DNA of 64,000 nt from Lysobacter lycopersici (GTDB lineage: Bacteria > Pseudomonadota > Gammaproteobacteria > Xanthomonadales > Xanthomonadaceae). The stretch spans positions 1,688,001-1,752,000 of the forward strand of contig NZ_CP041742.1 in NCBI RefSeq assembly GCF_007556775.1, written 5' to 3'. Under the pieces are notes generated by a model. The model was not told the origin of the DNA. It did not search any database and worked only from the letters and a program-made list of their open reading frames with translations. Positions 28,210 through 35,853 of the stretch are shown in pieces (the first letter of the stretch is position 1; each line of letters opens with the position of its first letter). The position numbers and the translations under genes are program-made.

Positions 28210-28959
28210 GTGGCGGTCAAGCGTGGCAAGTCGCAGGCGCGACGCAATTCCGGCAACCGCGGCGGCATGCCCGGCTGGGCCTGGCTGGTGCTGGGCGTGC
28301 TGATCACCCTCGGCGTGGTGCTGATCCTGCCGCGTTACCTGAAATCCGGCGACGGCGACGGTTTCTTCCGTCCGCACCCGAATCCCGACGCGCAGCCGCT
28401 GGCCGAGTCCTCGGACGACGACGAAGGCGTGGTCGCGCAGCCGGCTGCGGATGCGGCGACGAAGGACAAGCCCGACGCCGCCAGCAAGGACGGCGATTTC
28501 GATTTCTACACCCTGCTGCCGGGCAACGAGGTCGCGCTGAGCGATGCGCAGCTCGCGGCGGCGGAAAAAGCGGAACAGGCACGCGCGCAGCAGGCCACGC
28601 CAGCGCAGGCCGATACCGATGCGGCGCTGCCGAAGCCGCTTCCGGAAACGCCTTCGACGCCGGACACGAACAAGCCCGCGCAGGTCGCGAGCGCAACGCC
28701 CGCACCGACCAGCAGCGGCGGCAACGACACGCCCTACCTACTGCAGGCCGGCGCGTTCGGCGCCAGCGGCGATGCGGAGGCGGTGAAGGCCAAGATCGCG
28801 CTGCTCGGCCTGAACGCTCGCGTCGAGTCCGCCGCGATCGGCGGCAAGACGGTGTACCGCGTGCGCATGGGGCCCTACGGCACCGCGTCGGAACTGGCCA
28901 CGGCCAAGGGCAAGCTCGCCGATGGCGGCCTGCCGGCGCTGGCGATCAAGGTGAAGTGA
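28210..28959 (+). CDS. FtsN-like SPOR domain cell-division protein
   Basis: The protein has 249 residues with a GTG start immediately after the argS stop. Layout: short basic cytoplasmic tail (1-22, KRGKSQARRN), one transmembrane helix (about 23-41), a long Ala/Asp/Pro-rich periplasmic linker, then a SPOR domain (about 172-249, PYLLQAGAFGASGDAEAVKAKI). SPOR domains bind denuded septal glycan. The argS-ftsN neighbourhood and bitopic architecture support a division role; the essential FtsN helices cannot be judged by eye. Confidence 0.85.
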   Translation: MAVKRGKSQARRNSGNRGGMPGWAWLVLGVLITLGVVLILPRYLKSGDGDGFFRPHPNPDAQPLAESSDDDEGVVAQPAADAATKDKPDAASKDGDFDFYTLLPGNEVALSDAQLAAAEKAEQARAQQATPAQADTDAALPKPLPETPSTPDTNKPAQVASATPAPTSSGGNDTPYLLQAGAFGASGDAEAVKAKIALLGLNARVESAAIGGKTVYRVRMGPYGTASELATAKGKLADGGLPALAIKVK

Positions 28960-29540
28960 GCGCGATTCCGCAATCTCCAAATGTGGATGCAAAGGATGTC
29001 GATGCGTTCTGGCGAATTTGCAATCAAGCATACGAGTTGTGGCGTTTTCAGCAGGCACTCGAAAACAACCCATCCCTCCCAACCCTACTTTCCAACCAAT
29101 GGCTTGGATGGTCGCTTGCAAGAATTCAAGGGGTCTTGATCGACGAGACTCTTCTGCAAATCGCAAGACTTCATGATCGCGCAAAATTCGGTCAGCGTTA
29201 TAACCTTTGCATTGAATTCATGGTGTCTTTCGGGAAGTGGCCGGCCGAAACAAAAAAAGCGCTGGAAGGTTTAAAGCAATCCTTGGATGAATTGGCTAGT
29301 CATCTCTTGGATGCCAGAAAGTGGCTATTAGCTCACAACGACCGCGAAACACATCGCGAAGATGCAACGCTTGGTTTTTGTTCGTCTGGCACGTATGAAA
29401 CGTATTTCCTGCGTTTGCAGGATTTCGTGAATACCATCGACCTCGCAACGAATGGAAGCGGAATCCGTCCATTTGTTGAGATAACTGGCAACGACATGGA
29501 TGGCATGATCGGCATCCTTATGCGGGGTCTCGACGACTGA
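28956..29540 (+). CDS. HEPN/AbiU2-like protein (predicted nucleic-acid ribonuclease, defence-type)
   Basis: The protein has 194 residues, with a GTG at 28956 overlapping the SPOR-gene stop (GTGA). Segments LLQIARLHDRAKFGQRYNL (67-84), LDARKWLLAHNDRE (118-131) and YFLRLQDFVNTID resemble the HEPN AbiU2 family linked to phage abortive infection. The HEPN active-site spacing R-x5-H is present at Arg121-His127. The GC content is visibly lower than both neighbours, indicating horizontal acquisition into the argS-ftsN operon. No partner antitoxin nucleotidyltransferase follows. Function is inferred from family resemblance only. Confidence 0.65.
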   Translation: MSAIPQSPNVDAKDVDAFWRICNQAYELWRFQQALENNPSLPTLLSNQWLGWSLARIQGVLIDETLLQIARLHDRAKFGQRYNLCIEFMVSFGKWPAETKKALEGLKQSLDELASHLLDARKWLLAHNDRETHREDATLGFCSSGTYETYFLRLQDFVNTIDLATNGSGIRPFVEITGNDMDGMIGILMRGLDD

Positions 29541-29578
29541 GACCGGCTGGTGTGACACTGCGTGCTGAGGAGAAACCC

Positions 29579-29950
29579 ATGGCCATCGAAGCCGCGCTGG
29601 TGAAACCCGTCGTCGACGCGCTGATGGCGCTGTTCCGGCGCGGCGAGAACATGCACCTCAAGCACGATGCCGAGGCCGCGCTGCGCGAAGCCATCCGCGA
29701 GCTGCTGCTCGCCAATCCCGACGAGAACAAGGCGCAGGCCAAGATCGCGATTGCAAAAGCCGCGGGCATCCTGTCCGAAGACGTGGTGCTGGCCGAGGAC
29801 ATGCTCAAGAAGACGCGTGCGGCCAAGGCGAAAACCGCGGGCAAGGCTTCGACCGGTCGCGGGCGCAAGACGCGCGCGGCCTCGACCGAGGCGAAACCGG
29901 CGAAGAAGGCGAAACCGGTCGCGAAGAAGCCTCCGTCGAAGCGCGGTTGA
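29579..29950 (+). CDS. Small protein with histone H1-like Lys/Ala tail
   Basis: The protein has 123 residues from the ATG at 29579 (GAGGAG ribosome binding site). Residues 1-75 form a compact helical domain (VKPVVDALMALFRRGENMHLKHDAEAALREAIRELL cannot be matched to a named family). Residues 78-123 are a Lys/Ala/Thr/Pro-rich tail with KPAKKAKPVAKKPPSK, like the tails of bacterial H1-type and AlgP proteins. It may bind nucleic acid through the tail. An alternative TTG start at 29552 lacks support. Confidence 0.65.
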   Translation: MAIEAALVKPVVDALMALFRRGENMHLKHDAEAALREAIRELLLANPDENKAQAKIAIAKAAGILSEDVVLAEDMLKKTRAAKAKTAGKASTGRGRKTRAASTEAKPAKKAKPVAKKPPSKRG

Positions 29951-29958
29951 GCGGACGC

Positions 29959-30528
29959 ATGATCCGGCCCGACACGCTGTTCCTCGCCCTGAGCGCGACC
30001 TGGGTCGCGAGCGAAATCTGGATCGGGCGCAAGCGCGCGGCCGATGGCGGCAAGGCCCACGACCGCGGCAGCCTGCAGGTGCTGCACCTCGCGATCTGGG
30101 GATCGATCTTCGTCGCGGTGTGGCTGTCGCGGAAAGAATTCGGCCGTTTCGACGATGGCCTGGTCATGCCGCTGTTCTGGACAGGCTGTGCATTGATGGT
30201 CGCGGGCATGGCGTTCCGCTGGTGGGCGGTGCGCGTGCTCGACCGCTACTTCACCGTGGACGTCGCGATCCGCGAGGACCACAAGCTCATCCGCACTGGC
30301 CCGTATCGCCTGCTGCGGCATCCGTCCTACACCGGATCGCTAGCGACGTTTTACGGCTTCGCGCTCGCGCTCGGCAGTGCCTGGTCGCTCGCATTGATCG
30401 TGGTCGTGGTCACCGCCGCCTTCCTGTGGCGGATCCGCGTCGAGGAACGCGCGCTTATGTCCGCTTTCCCCCGCGATTACCCGGCTTACGCGCGGGAAAC
30501 CAAGCGATTGATCCCGTTCGTGTGGTGA
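29959..30528 (+). CDS. Isoprenylcysteine carboxyl methyltransferase (ICMT)-family membrane protein
   Basis: The protein has 189 residues with about four hydrophobic helices. The conserved C-terminal SAM-binding part reads VAIREDHKLIRTGPYRLLRHPSYTG (about 107-131) followed by EERALMSAFPRDYPAYARETKRLIPFVW at the C-terminus, given here as separate blocks EERALM and YPAYARETKRLIP. Bacterial members methylate unknown acceptors, since prenylated proteins are absent. The ATG at 29959 lies 8 bp after the upstream stop. Confidence 0.85.
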   Translation: MIRPDTLFLALSATWVASEIWIGRKRAADGGKAHDRGSLQVLHLAIWGSIFVAVWLSRKEFGRFDDGLVMPLFWTGCALMVAGMAFRWWAVRVLDRYFTVDVAIREDHKLIRTGPYRLLRHPSYTGSLATFYGFALALGSAWSLALIVVVVTAAFLWRIRVEERALMSAFPRDYPAYARETKRLIPFVW

Positions 30529-30566
30529 ACGTGCGACGATCCGTCGCCGGATACGGAGGCATGCGC

Positions 30567-31001
30567 ATGGCGGCGAATTCGCAATGGCTGGTGTGGGCGC
30601 TGCTGTCGGCGGTATTCGCCGCGGCGACCGCGGTGCTGGCCAAGGCCGGCGTGCAGCAGGTCGATGCCGACCTTGCGACGCTGTTGCGCACGCTGGTAAT
30701 CACCGCGCTGCTGGCGGGATTCGTCGCGATCGGCGGCAAGTGGCGCAATCCGTTGTCGTTGCCGCCGGCCACGCTCGGCCTGCTCGCCGCCTCCGCGCTC
30801 GCCACCGGCGCGTCCTGGGTGTGCTATTTCCGCGCGCTGAAGCTGGGCGATGCCTCGCGCGTCGCCGCGATGGACAAGCTCAGCCTCGCCCTGGTGGCGG
30901 TGTTCGCACTCGTGTTCCTGCACGAGAAACTCGACCTGCGCGGCTGGCTCGGCGTCGCGCTCGTGGTCGCCGGCATCGTTCTGTTGGGATTGCGTCGATG
31001 A
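30567..31001 (+). CDS. EamA-type small transporter (four-helix DMT)
   Basis: Inner-membrane protein of 144 residues with four to five helices and the EamA half-repeat: LLSAVFAAATAVLAKAGVQ at the N-terminus, ATGASWVCYFRALKLGDAS (about 80-98) and FLHEKLDLRGWLGVALVVAG near the end. It probably works as a dimer in the drug/metabolite transporter superfamily. I prefer ATG 30567 over 30561 because GGAGG then sits 7 nt upstream. Its end overlaps the SDR gene start. Confidence 0.85.
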   Translation: MAANSQWLVWALLSAVFAAATAVLAKAGVQQVDADLATLLRTLVITALLAGFVAIGGKWRNPLSLPPATLGLLAASALATGASWVCYFRALKLGDASRVAAMDKLSLALVAVFALVFLHEKLDLRGWLGVALVVAGIVLLGLRR

Positions 31002-31765
31002 TCGCTTCGAACCCGAAAACCGCTTTCATCACCGGCGCCACCTCGGGCTTCGGCCGTGCCGCCGCGAAACGCTTCGTCGAAGCGGGATGGCAAGTGATCG
31101 GCAGTGGCCGTCGCACCGAACGGCTCGACGCGCTGCGCGCCGAACTCGGCGATGCATTCCACCCGCTCGCGTTCGACATCCGCGACGAAGCCGCGATGCG
31201 CGCGGCCATCGACACGCTGCCGGAACGCTTCCACGGCATCGACCTGCTGGTGAACAACGCCGGCCTCGCGCAGGGCACCAAACCCGCGCAGGAAGCGCTG
31301 TTGTCCGACTGGCGCACGATGATCGACACCAACATCACCGCGCTGGTGACGCTGACGCATGCGCTGCTGCCGACGCTGATCGAACGCAAGGGCGCCATCG
31401 TCAACGTCAGTTCAACCGCGGCGAATTACCCCTACGCCGGCGGCAACGTCTACGGCGGCAGCAAGGCCTTCGTCTCGCAGTTCTCGCTCAACCTGCGAGC
31501 CGACCTGCACGGCACCGGCGTGCGCGTGACCGCGCTGGAGCCGGGCATGGCCGAAACCGAATTCACCCTGGTCCGCACCCACGGCGACCAGGCCGCCTCC
31601 GACGCGTTGTACGCAGGCATGGACGCGATGTCCGCGCAGGACATCGCCGACACGATCTTCTGGATCGCAAACCTGCCGCCGCACCTCAACGTCAACCGCC
31701 TCGAAATGATGCCGACGCGTCAGTCGTTCGCGGGATTCCAGCTGGCGCGGGCACCGCAGGCATGA
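30998..31765 (+). CDS. YdfG-like short-chain dehydrogenase
   Basis: NADP-dependent SDR of 255 residues. The Rossmann motif is TGATSGFG (12-19), followed by NNAG, Ser in NVSSTAANY and the active-site YGGSK. FVSQFSLNLRADLHGTGVRV and ALEPGMAETEF match E. coli YdfG (L-allo-threonine/3-hydroxy acid dehydrogenase). ATGA overlaps join it to the EamA gene before and the DMT gene after, so these three are one translationally coupled unit. The exact substrate is unproven. Confidence 0.88.
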   Translation: MIASNPKTAFITGATSGFGRAAAKRFVEAGWQVIGSGRRTERLDALRAELGDAFHPLAFDIRDEAAMRAAIDTLPERFHGIDLLVNNAGLAQGTKPAQEALLSDWRTMIDTNITALVTLTHALLPTLIERKGAIVNVSSTAANYPYAGGNVYGGSKAFVSQFSLNLRADLHGTGVRVTALEPGMAETEFTLVRTHGDQAASDALYAGMDAMSAQDIADTIFWIANLPPHLNVNRLEMMPTRQSFAGFQLARAPQA

Positions 31766-32262
31766 ACCTCGTCGGCGCCTTGCTGGTCGCGGTGCTGATC
31801 GGCGCGATGCTGCCGTTGCAAGGTTTGGTCAATGCGCGTCTGGGCGTGCACAGCGGTGGCCCGGTCGTCGCCGCCTTCGTGTCGTTCCTGGTCGGCACCG
31901 CGATGCTCGGTTTGTATCTGCTGGCCACGCGCACGCCGATGACGTTGCAGGGCGCATCGAAATGGCCGGCATGGATCTGGGCCGGCGGCGCATTGGGCGC
32001 GATCTACGTCGCCTGCTTCACCCTGCTGATTCCGCGCATCGGCGCGGCAGGCATGGTCTGCCTCGCCGTACTCGGGCAGGTCACGGCTTCGTTGCTGCTG
32101 GACCAGTTCGGCGTGTTGCAGGCGCCGAAACCGGTCGATGCCTTGCGCATCCTTGGCGCGCTTCTGGTGCTCGCCGGGGTGCTGCTGGTGGTCGCGCCGT
32201 GGCGATCACAGGGCGCTGCGTCGAAGACTGCGACGCAGTCAATTCCGGCGGATCGTCAGTAA
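31762..32262 (+). CDS. YdcZ-type DMT family transporter
   Basis: Membrane protein of 166 residues with five hydrophobic helices. The N-terminus MNLVGALLVAVLIGAMLPLQ, then GLVNARLGVHSGGPVVAAF and FVSFLVGTAMLGLYLL, match the DUF606/YdcZ half-size drug/metabolite transporters. A C-terminal tail of about 15 residues (SQGAASKTATQSI) is poorly conserved-looking and is followed by the REP at 32268. Its start overlaps the SDR stop (ATGA). Confidence 0.85.
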   Translation: MNLVGALLVAVLIGAMLPLQGLVNARLGVHSGGPVVAAFVSFLVGTAMLGLYLLATRTPMTLQGASKWPAWIWAGGALGAIYVACFTLLIPRIGAAGMVCLAVLGQVTASLLLDQFGVLQAPKPVDALRILGALLVLAGVLLVVAPWRSQGAASKTATQSIPADRQ

Positions 32263-32267
32263 ATCCC

Positions 32268-32294
32268 GTCATTCCCGCGAAAGCGGGAATCCAG
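32268..32294. repeat. 27-bp inverted repeat, left copy (ATTCCCGCGAAAGCGGGAAT core)
   Basis: A palindromic REP with core ATTCCCGCG-AAAGCGGGAAT. Its exact reverse complement occurs at 32847-32873. The pair bounds the cassette carrying the SeqA_N-like gene. Confidence 0.92.
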
Positions 32295-32302
32295 CCTTAT
32301 CG

Positions 32303-32339
32303 TGTTTGCTTAAAATACTTGACGTATTTTAAGCAAACA
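32303..32339 (+). promoter_or_regulatory. Perfect 37-bp palindromic operator with embedded promoter
   Basis: 16-bp arms TGTTTGCTTAAAATAC and its reverse complement flank a TTGAC spacer. That spacer forms a -35 box TTGACG (32319-32324), with TAGTCT (32342-32347) 17 nt downstream as -10. A dimer bound here would cover the promoter of the gene at 32378, so autoregulation is likely. Confidence 0.8.
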
Positions 32340-32377
32340 GTTAGTCTTTGGCTCGCATCCATGAGCGGAGAACTGCC

Positions 32378-32824
32378 ATGCCTCATCAAGTCGAAGTCGA
32401 CGATGAAGTCTTTGCTTTCGTTCAAAGCCACGCCGAGCCACTGATCGACACCTTCAATACTTCGCTTCGGCGATTACTCCCGCTTGTTCCCGCGAAGGAA
32501 GGGATCGCTTCGTCTGTCGCTAAAAGCGCTCGCAGCGAAAGACCTGTATTCCCCGGGGGCACGCCCAAAGCCCTGAAGCAAATCATCGAAGTGGCTTTGC
32601 TAGTACGAGGCGGCGCATATGACCGCACGTCTGCCACTCATGTCGTCGCAGATCGTTATCGAATCGCGGTGCAAACAGTACTCGACAAATATGCCCGGCA
32701 ACTTGGACTCAATACACAACAATTCGATCGTTTACTTGACCAAGCAGACCTCAAAGAGTTGAAGCGGCTACTGCAATCGAAATTCAATAGCCATGCCGAC
32801 TTGATCGATCGAACCCTACGCTGA
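32378..32824 (+). CDS. SeqA_N-like DNA-binding protein, probable autoregulator
   Basis: The protein has 148 residues. The N-terminus HQVEVDDEVFAFVQSHAEPL (3-22) continues to SLRRLLPL at about 29-36, the strand-helix pattern of the SeqA N-terminal/RHH-like dimerisation domain. The second half (about 62-125: TPKALKQIIEVALLVRGG, ATHVVADRYRIAVQTVLDKY) looks like a helical DNA-binding unit. Composition is clearly less GC-rich than the neighbours. The gene has its own palindromic operator/promoter and is bounded by 27-bp inverted repeats, suggesting it arrived as a small mobile cassette. Function is inferred from fold resemblance only. Confidence 0.68.
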   Translation: MPHQVEVDDEVFAFVQSHAEPLIDTFNTSLRRLLPLVPAKEGIASSVAKSARSERPVFPGGTPKALKQIIEVALLVRGGAYDRTSATHVVADRYRIAVQTVLDKYARQLGLNTQQFDRLLDQADLKELKRLLQSKFNSHADLIDRTLR

Positions 32825-32846
32825 GGCGCAGGGTATTTCAAAGACG

Positions 32847-32873
32847 CTGGATTCCCGCTTTCGCGGGAATGAC
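32847..32873. repeat. 27-bp inverted repeat, right copy
   Basis: Exact reverse complement of 32268-32294. It ends 5 bp before the speA stop codon region. Confidence 0.92.
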
Positions 32874-32878
32874 GAGTC

Positions 32879-34768
32879 TTATTCCAGCGGCTCGTCGCTG
32901 AGATAGGTGTAGGCGGTCAATCCTCGCTCCAGCGCCTCGTTCATGCGCTCGGCCTCGGCTTTCGAAAGATCCACCGCGCCGACCATCGCCTTGTAGCGCC
33001 GGCGCAGGTCGTCGAGCTTGTAGCCGACGTAGTCCAGCATCACGTCGGTGGTGTCGCCGCGGCGCTGCTGCACGATGCGGCAGCCATCGCCCTCGATGCG
33101 GACCTCGATCGCGTCGGTATCGCCGAACAGGTTGTGGATGTCGCCGAGGATTTCCTGGTAGGCGCCGACGAGGAAGAAGCCGAGGCAGTAGCGCTCGCCC
33201 TTGCGCGGCGCGTGCAGCGGCAGCGAGGTGTCGAGGTCTTCGTTCTCGACGTAGGCGTCGATCTTGCCGTCGGAATCGCAGGTGAGGTCGGCGATCACGC
33301 CGCGCCGGGTCGGTTCCTCGTCCAGCCGCGAAATCGGCACGATCGGGAACACCTGGTCGATGGCCCACACGTCCGGCATCGATTCGAACACGCTGAAGTT
33401 GACGAAGTACTTGTCGACCAGGCGTTCGTTGAGTTCGTCGAGCAGGTCGCGATGGCTCTTCTCGTCGTAGGTCAGGCGCGACTTCACCGCATGGGCGATG
33501 GCGTAGAACAGGTCGTCGATGCGCGCGCGATGGACGAGGTCGAGCTGGCCGAGCGAATACAGCGCGAGGCCTTCGGCGTGCGCCTGCGCGGCTTCGTGGA
33601 ACAGTTCCACTGCCGGCCGCGAATCGAGTTCGCCGTGGATCTCGCGCAGGTGGCGGATCGGCGTGGGTTCATCGTCGTGTTCCGGCGGCACGCGGCCTTC
33701 CGGCGCTTCCTCCACCTCCGAGACGTTCGCGACCAGCACCGCGTGGTGCGCGGTCATCGCGCGGCCGCATTCGGTGACCACGCGTGGCGGCGCGATCGCG
33801 TTCGCCTCGCAGGCCTCGGCCAGCGGTTGCACGATGCTCGAGGCGTACTGGCCGATGCCGTAGTTGATCGAACAGAAGCTGCGCGAACGCGTGCCTTCGT
33901 AATCGATTCCGAGCCCGCCGCCGACGTCGACGTGGCTGATCTTCGCGCCGAGCTTCGAGAGTTCGACGAAGTAGCGCGTGGCCTCGCGCATGCCGTTGGC
34001 GATGTCGCGCACGTTGCTGATCTGCGAGCCCATGTGGAAATGCAGCAGCTGCAGGCAGTCGCCCATGCCGGCGTCGCGCAACTGCTTCCACAGGTCCAGC
34101 ACCTGCCGCGGCGACAGCCCGAACTTGGCCTTGTCGCCGCCGCTGTTCTGCCACTTGCCGGCACCGAGCGAGGCCAGGCGCATGCGCACGCCGAGGCCGG
34201 GCACGACGCCGAGCGCCTTGGCTTCCTCCATCACCAGCCGCAGTTCGGAGGGCTTCTCGATGACGATGAAGGTCTGCAAGCCGAGCTTGCGCCCGATCAG
34301 CGCGAGGCGGATGTATTCGCGGTCCTTGTAGCCGTTGCAGACGATCAGGCCGCCCGGGCGCGACAACGCCAGCACCGCCATCAGTTCCGGCTTGCTGCCC
34401 GCCTCCAGGCCGAAGCCTTCGCCCGAGTGCGAAGCCAGCGTGCCGGCCACGCCCGCGTGCTGGTTGACCTTGATCGGATACACCGCGGTGTAGCCGCCGG
34501 CGTAGTCCCACTCCTGCATCGCCTGCGCGAACGCCGCCTGCAGCTTGCCGAGCCGGTCGCCGAGGATGTCGGGAAAGCGCACCAGCACCGGCAGGTCGCC
34601 GCCCTGCGCCAGCGATTTCTCGACGACCTCGGCCAGCACCACCTCCGGGCCGTTCGTGCCGCGCGGGCGCACGACGATGCGGCCGGCCGCGTCGACGTCG
34701 AAATAGCCTTCGGCCCAGTGCGGGATCGAATAGGTCTTGCGGGCGTGTTCGATCGACCAGTCGGCCAT
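32879..34768 (-). CDS. speA: Biosynthetic arginine decarboxylase
   Basis: PLP enzyme making agmatine from arginine for polyamine synthesis; 629 residues from the ATG at 34768. The PLP Lys is Lys100 in AVYPIKVNQH; HFHMGSQISNVRDI, DVGGGLGIDYEG and TECGRAMTAHHA follow in the alanine-racemase-fold barrel. The DLTCDSDGKID block with the substrate Cys lies near residue 520, and a helical C-terminus ends in YTYLSDEPLE. It diverges from speE, with a REP pair in the shared region. Confidence 0.95.
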   Translation of the reverse strand: MADWSIEHARKTYSIPHWAEGYFDVDAAGRIVVRPRGTNGPEVVLAEVVEKSLAQGGDLPVLVRFPDILGDRLGKLQAAFAQAMQEWDYAGGYTAVYPIKVNQHAGVAGTLASHSGEGFGLEAGSKPELMAVLALSRPGGLIVCNGYKDREYIRLALIGRKLGLQTFIVIEKPSELRLVMEEAKALGVVPGLGVRMRLASLGAGKWQNSGGDKAKFGLSPRQVLDLWKQLRDAGMGDCLQLLHFHMGSQISNVRDIANGMREATRYFVELSKLGAKISHVDVGGGLGIDYEGTRSRSFCSINYGIGQYASSIVQPLAEACEANAIAPPRVVTECGRAMTAHHAVLVANVSEVEEAPEGRVPPEHDDEPTPIRHLREIHGELDSRPAVELFHEAAQAHAEGLALYSLGQLDLVHRARIDDLFYAIAHAVKSRLTYDEKSHRDLLDELNERLVDKYFVNFSVFESMPDVWAIDQVFPIVPISRLDEEPTRRGVIADLTCDSDGKIDAYVENEDLDTSLPLHAPRKGERYCLGFFLVGAYQEILGDIHNLFGDTDAIEVRIEGDGCRIVQQRRGDTTDVMLDYVGYKLDDLRRRYKAMVGAVDLSKAEAERMNEALERGLTAYTYLSDEPLE

Positions 34769-34800
34769 GGGGCGCGTCCGTTCGCGGCGGGGAGGCGCAT

Positions 34801-34870
34801 TGTAGGGCGGGCCTTGGCCCGCCGTGCGAAAATCGCGCAGCGAATACGGCGGGTTAAAACCCGCCCTACA
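34801..34870. repeat. Inverted pair of REP hairpins (TGTAGGGCGGG family) between speA and speE
   Basis: Two REPs face each other, 34801-34823 (TGTAGGGCGGGCC...) and 34848-34870 (...CCCGCCCTACA), a REPIN-like arrangement. Each contains its own short palindrome (GGCGGGTTAAAACCCGCC type). It occupies most of the 136-bp divergent region, so the promoters must lie within or beside it. Confidence 0.82.
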
Positions 34871-34904
34871 ATTCCCGCCCACTTCCGCCACTCCCGCCAC
34901 GACC

Positions 34905-35756
34905 ATGACCGACGCCTGGCACTACGAGCAATTCGACCGCGCCGGTTCGGCGATCGGCTTCCGCATCACCGGCAAGCTCGACGAGGTGCAGTCGCCGTTC
35001 CAGAAGATCGAGATCTACGGCTCGACCGACTGGGGCAACCTGATGCTGATCGACGGCGCGATGATGCTGACCGCGCGCGACAACTTCCTCTACCACGAGA
35101 TGATGTCGCACCCGGCGCTGTTCACGCATGCGGACCCGAAGCGCGTGGTGATCATCGGCGGCGGCGACTGCGGTACGTTGCGCGAGGTGCTGCGCCATCC
35201 GGGCGTACGGAGCGCCACGCAGTGCGACATCGACGAACAGGTCACGCGCATGTCGGAGAAATATTTCCCGGAGCTGTGCGAATCCAACGGCGATCCGCGC
35301 GCGGAACTGCTGTTCGACGACGGCATCGCCTACATGGCGAACTGCGAACCCGGTAGCGTCGACATCGTCATCGTCGATTCCACCGATCCGGTCGGCCCGG
35401 CCGAAGGCCTGTTCAACAAGGCCTTCTTCGAGAGCTGCCATCGCGCGCTCAAGGATGACGGCATCCTCGTGCAGCAGTCGGAATCGCCGCTGGTGCTGCT
35501 CGACCTGATCCGCGAAATGCGCGCGGAAATGGGCAAGGCCGGTTTCGCCAGCTTCCAGACCCTGCCGTTCCCGCAGCCCTGCTACCCGACCGGCTGGTGG
35601 AGCTGCACGCTGGCGAAGAAGGCGGCGAACGCCGGTTTCGGCTTCCGCGAGGCGGACGCGCGAGCCCGGCCGTTCCCAACCCGCTACTACAGCGCCGAGG
35701 TGCACAAGGGCGCGCAGGCGCTGCCGCCGTTCGTGGCCGAAGCCCTGGCCGGCTGA
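34905..35756 (+). CDS. speE: Spermidine synthase
   Basis: Aminopropyltransferase making spermidine from putrescine and decarboxylated SAM; 283 residues from ATG 34905. Motifs are SPFQKIEIYGS, LMLIDGAMMLTARDNFLYHEMM, VVIIGGGDCGTLREVL (the nucleotide loop) and IVDSTDPVGPAEGLF with the catalytic Asp. It shares a divergent region with speA; together they supply polyamines through the agmatine route. Confidence 0.95.
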   Translation: MTDAWHYEQFDRAGSAIGFRITGKLDEVQSPFQKIEIYGSTDWGNLMLIDGAMMLTARDNFLYHEMMSHPALFTHADPKRVVIIGGGDCGTLREVLRHPGVRSATQCDIDEQVTRMSEKYFPELCESNGDPRAELLFDDGIAYMANCEPGSVDIVIVDSTDPVGPAEGLFNKAFFESCHRALKDDGILVQQSESPLVLLDLIREMRAEMGKAGFASFQTLPFPQPCYPTGWWSCTLAKKAANAGFGFREADARARPFPTRYYSAEVHKGAQALPPFVAEALAG

Positions 35757-35853
35757 AACCGGGCCGGCGAAGGCCGAACTGCGAACCGGGGCACGGATGC
35801 GCCCCTCGGTCCCGGCTATTTTCGGCGGTTGACTGGCGCCGTCGGGGGACGGG

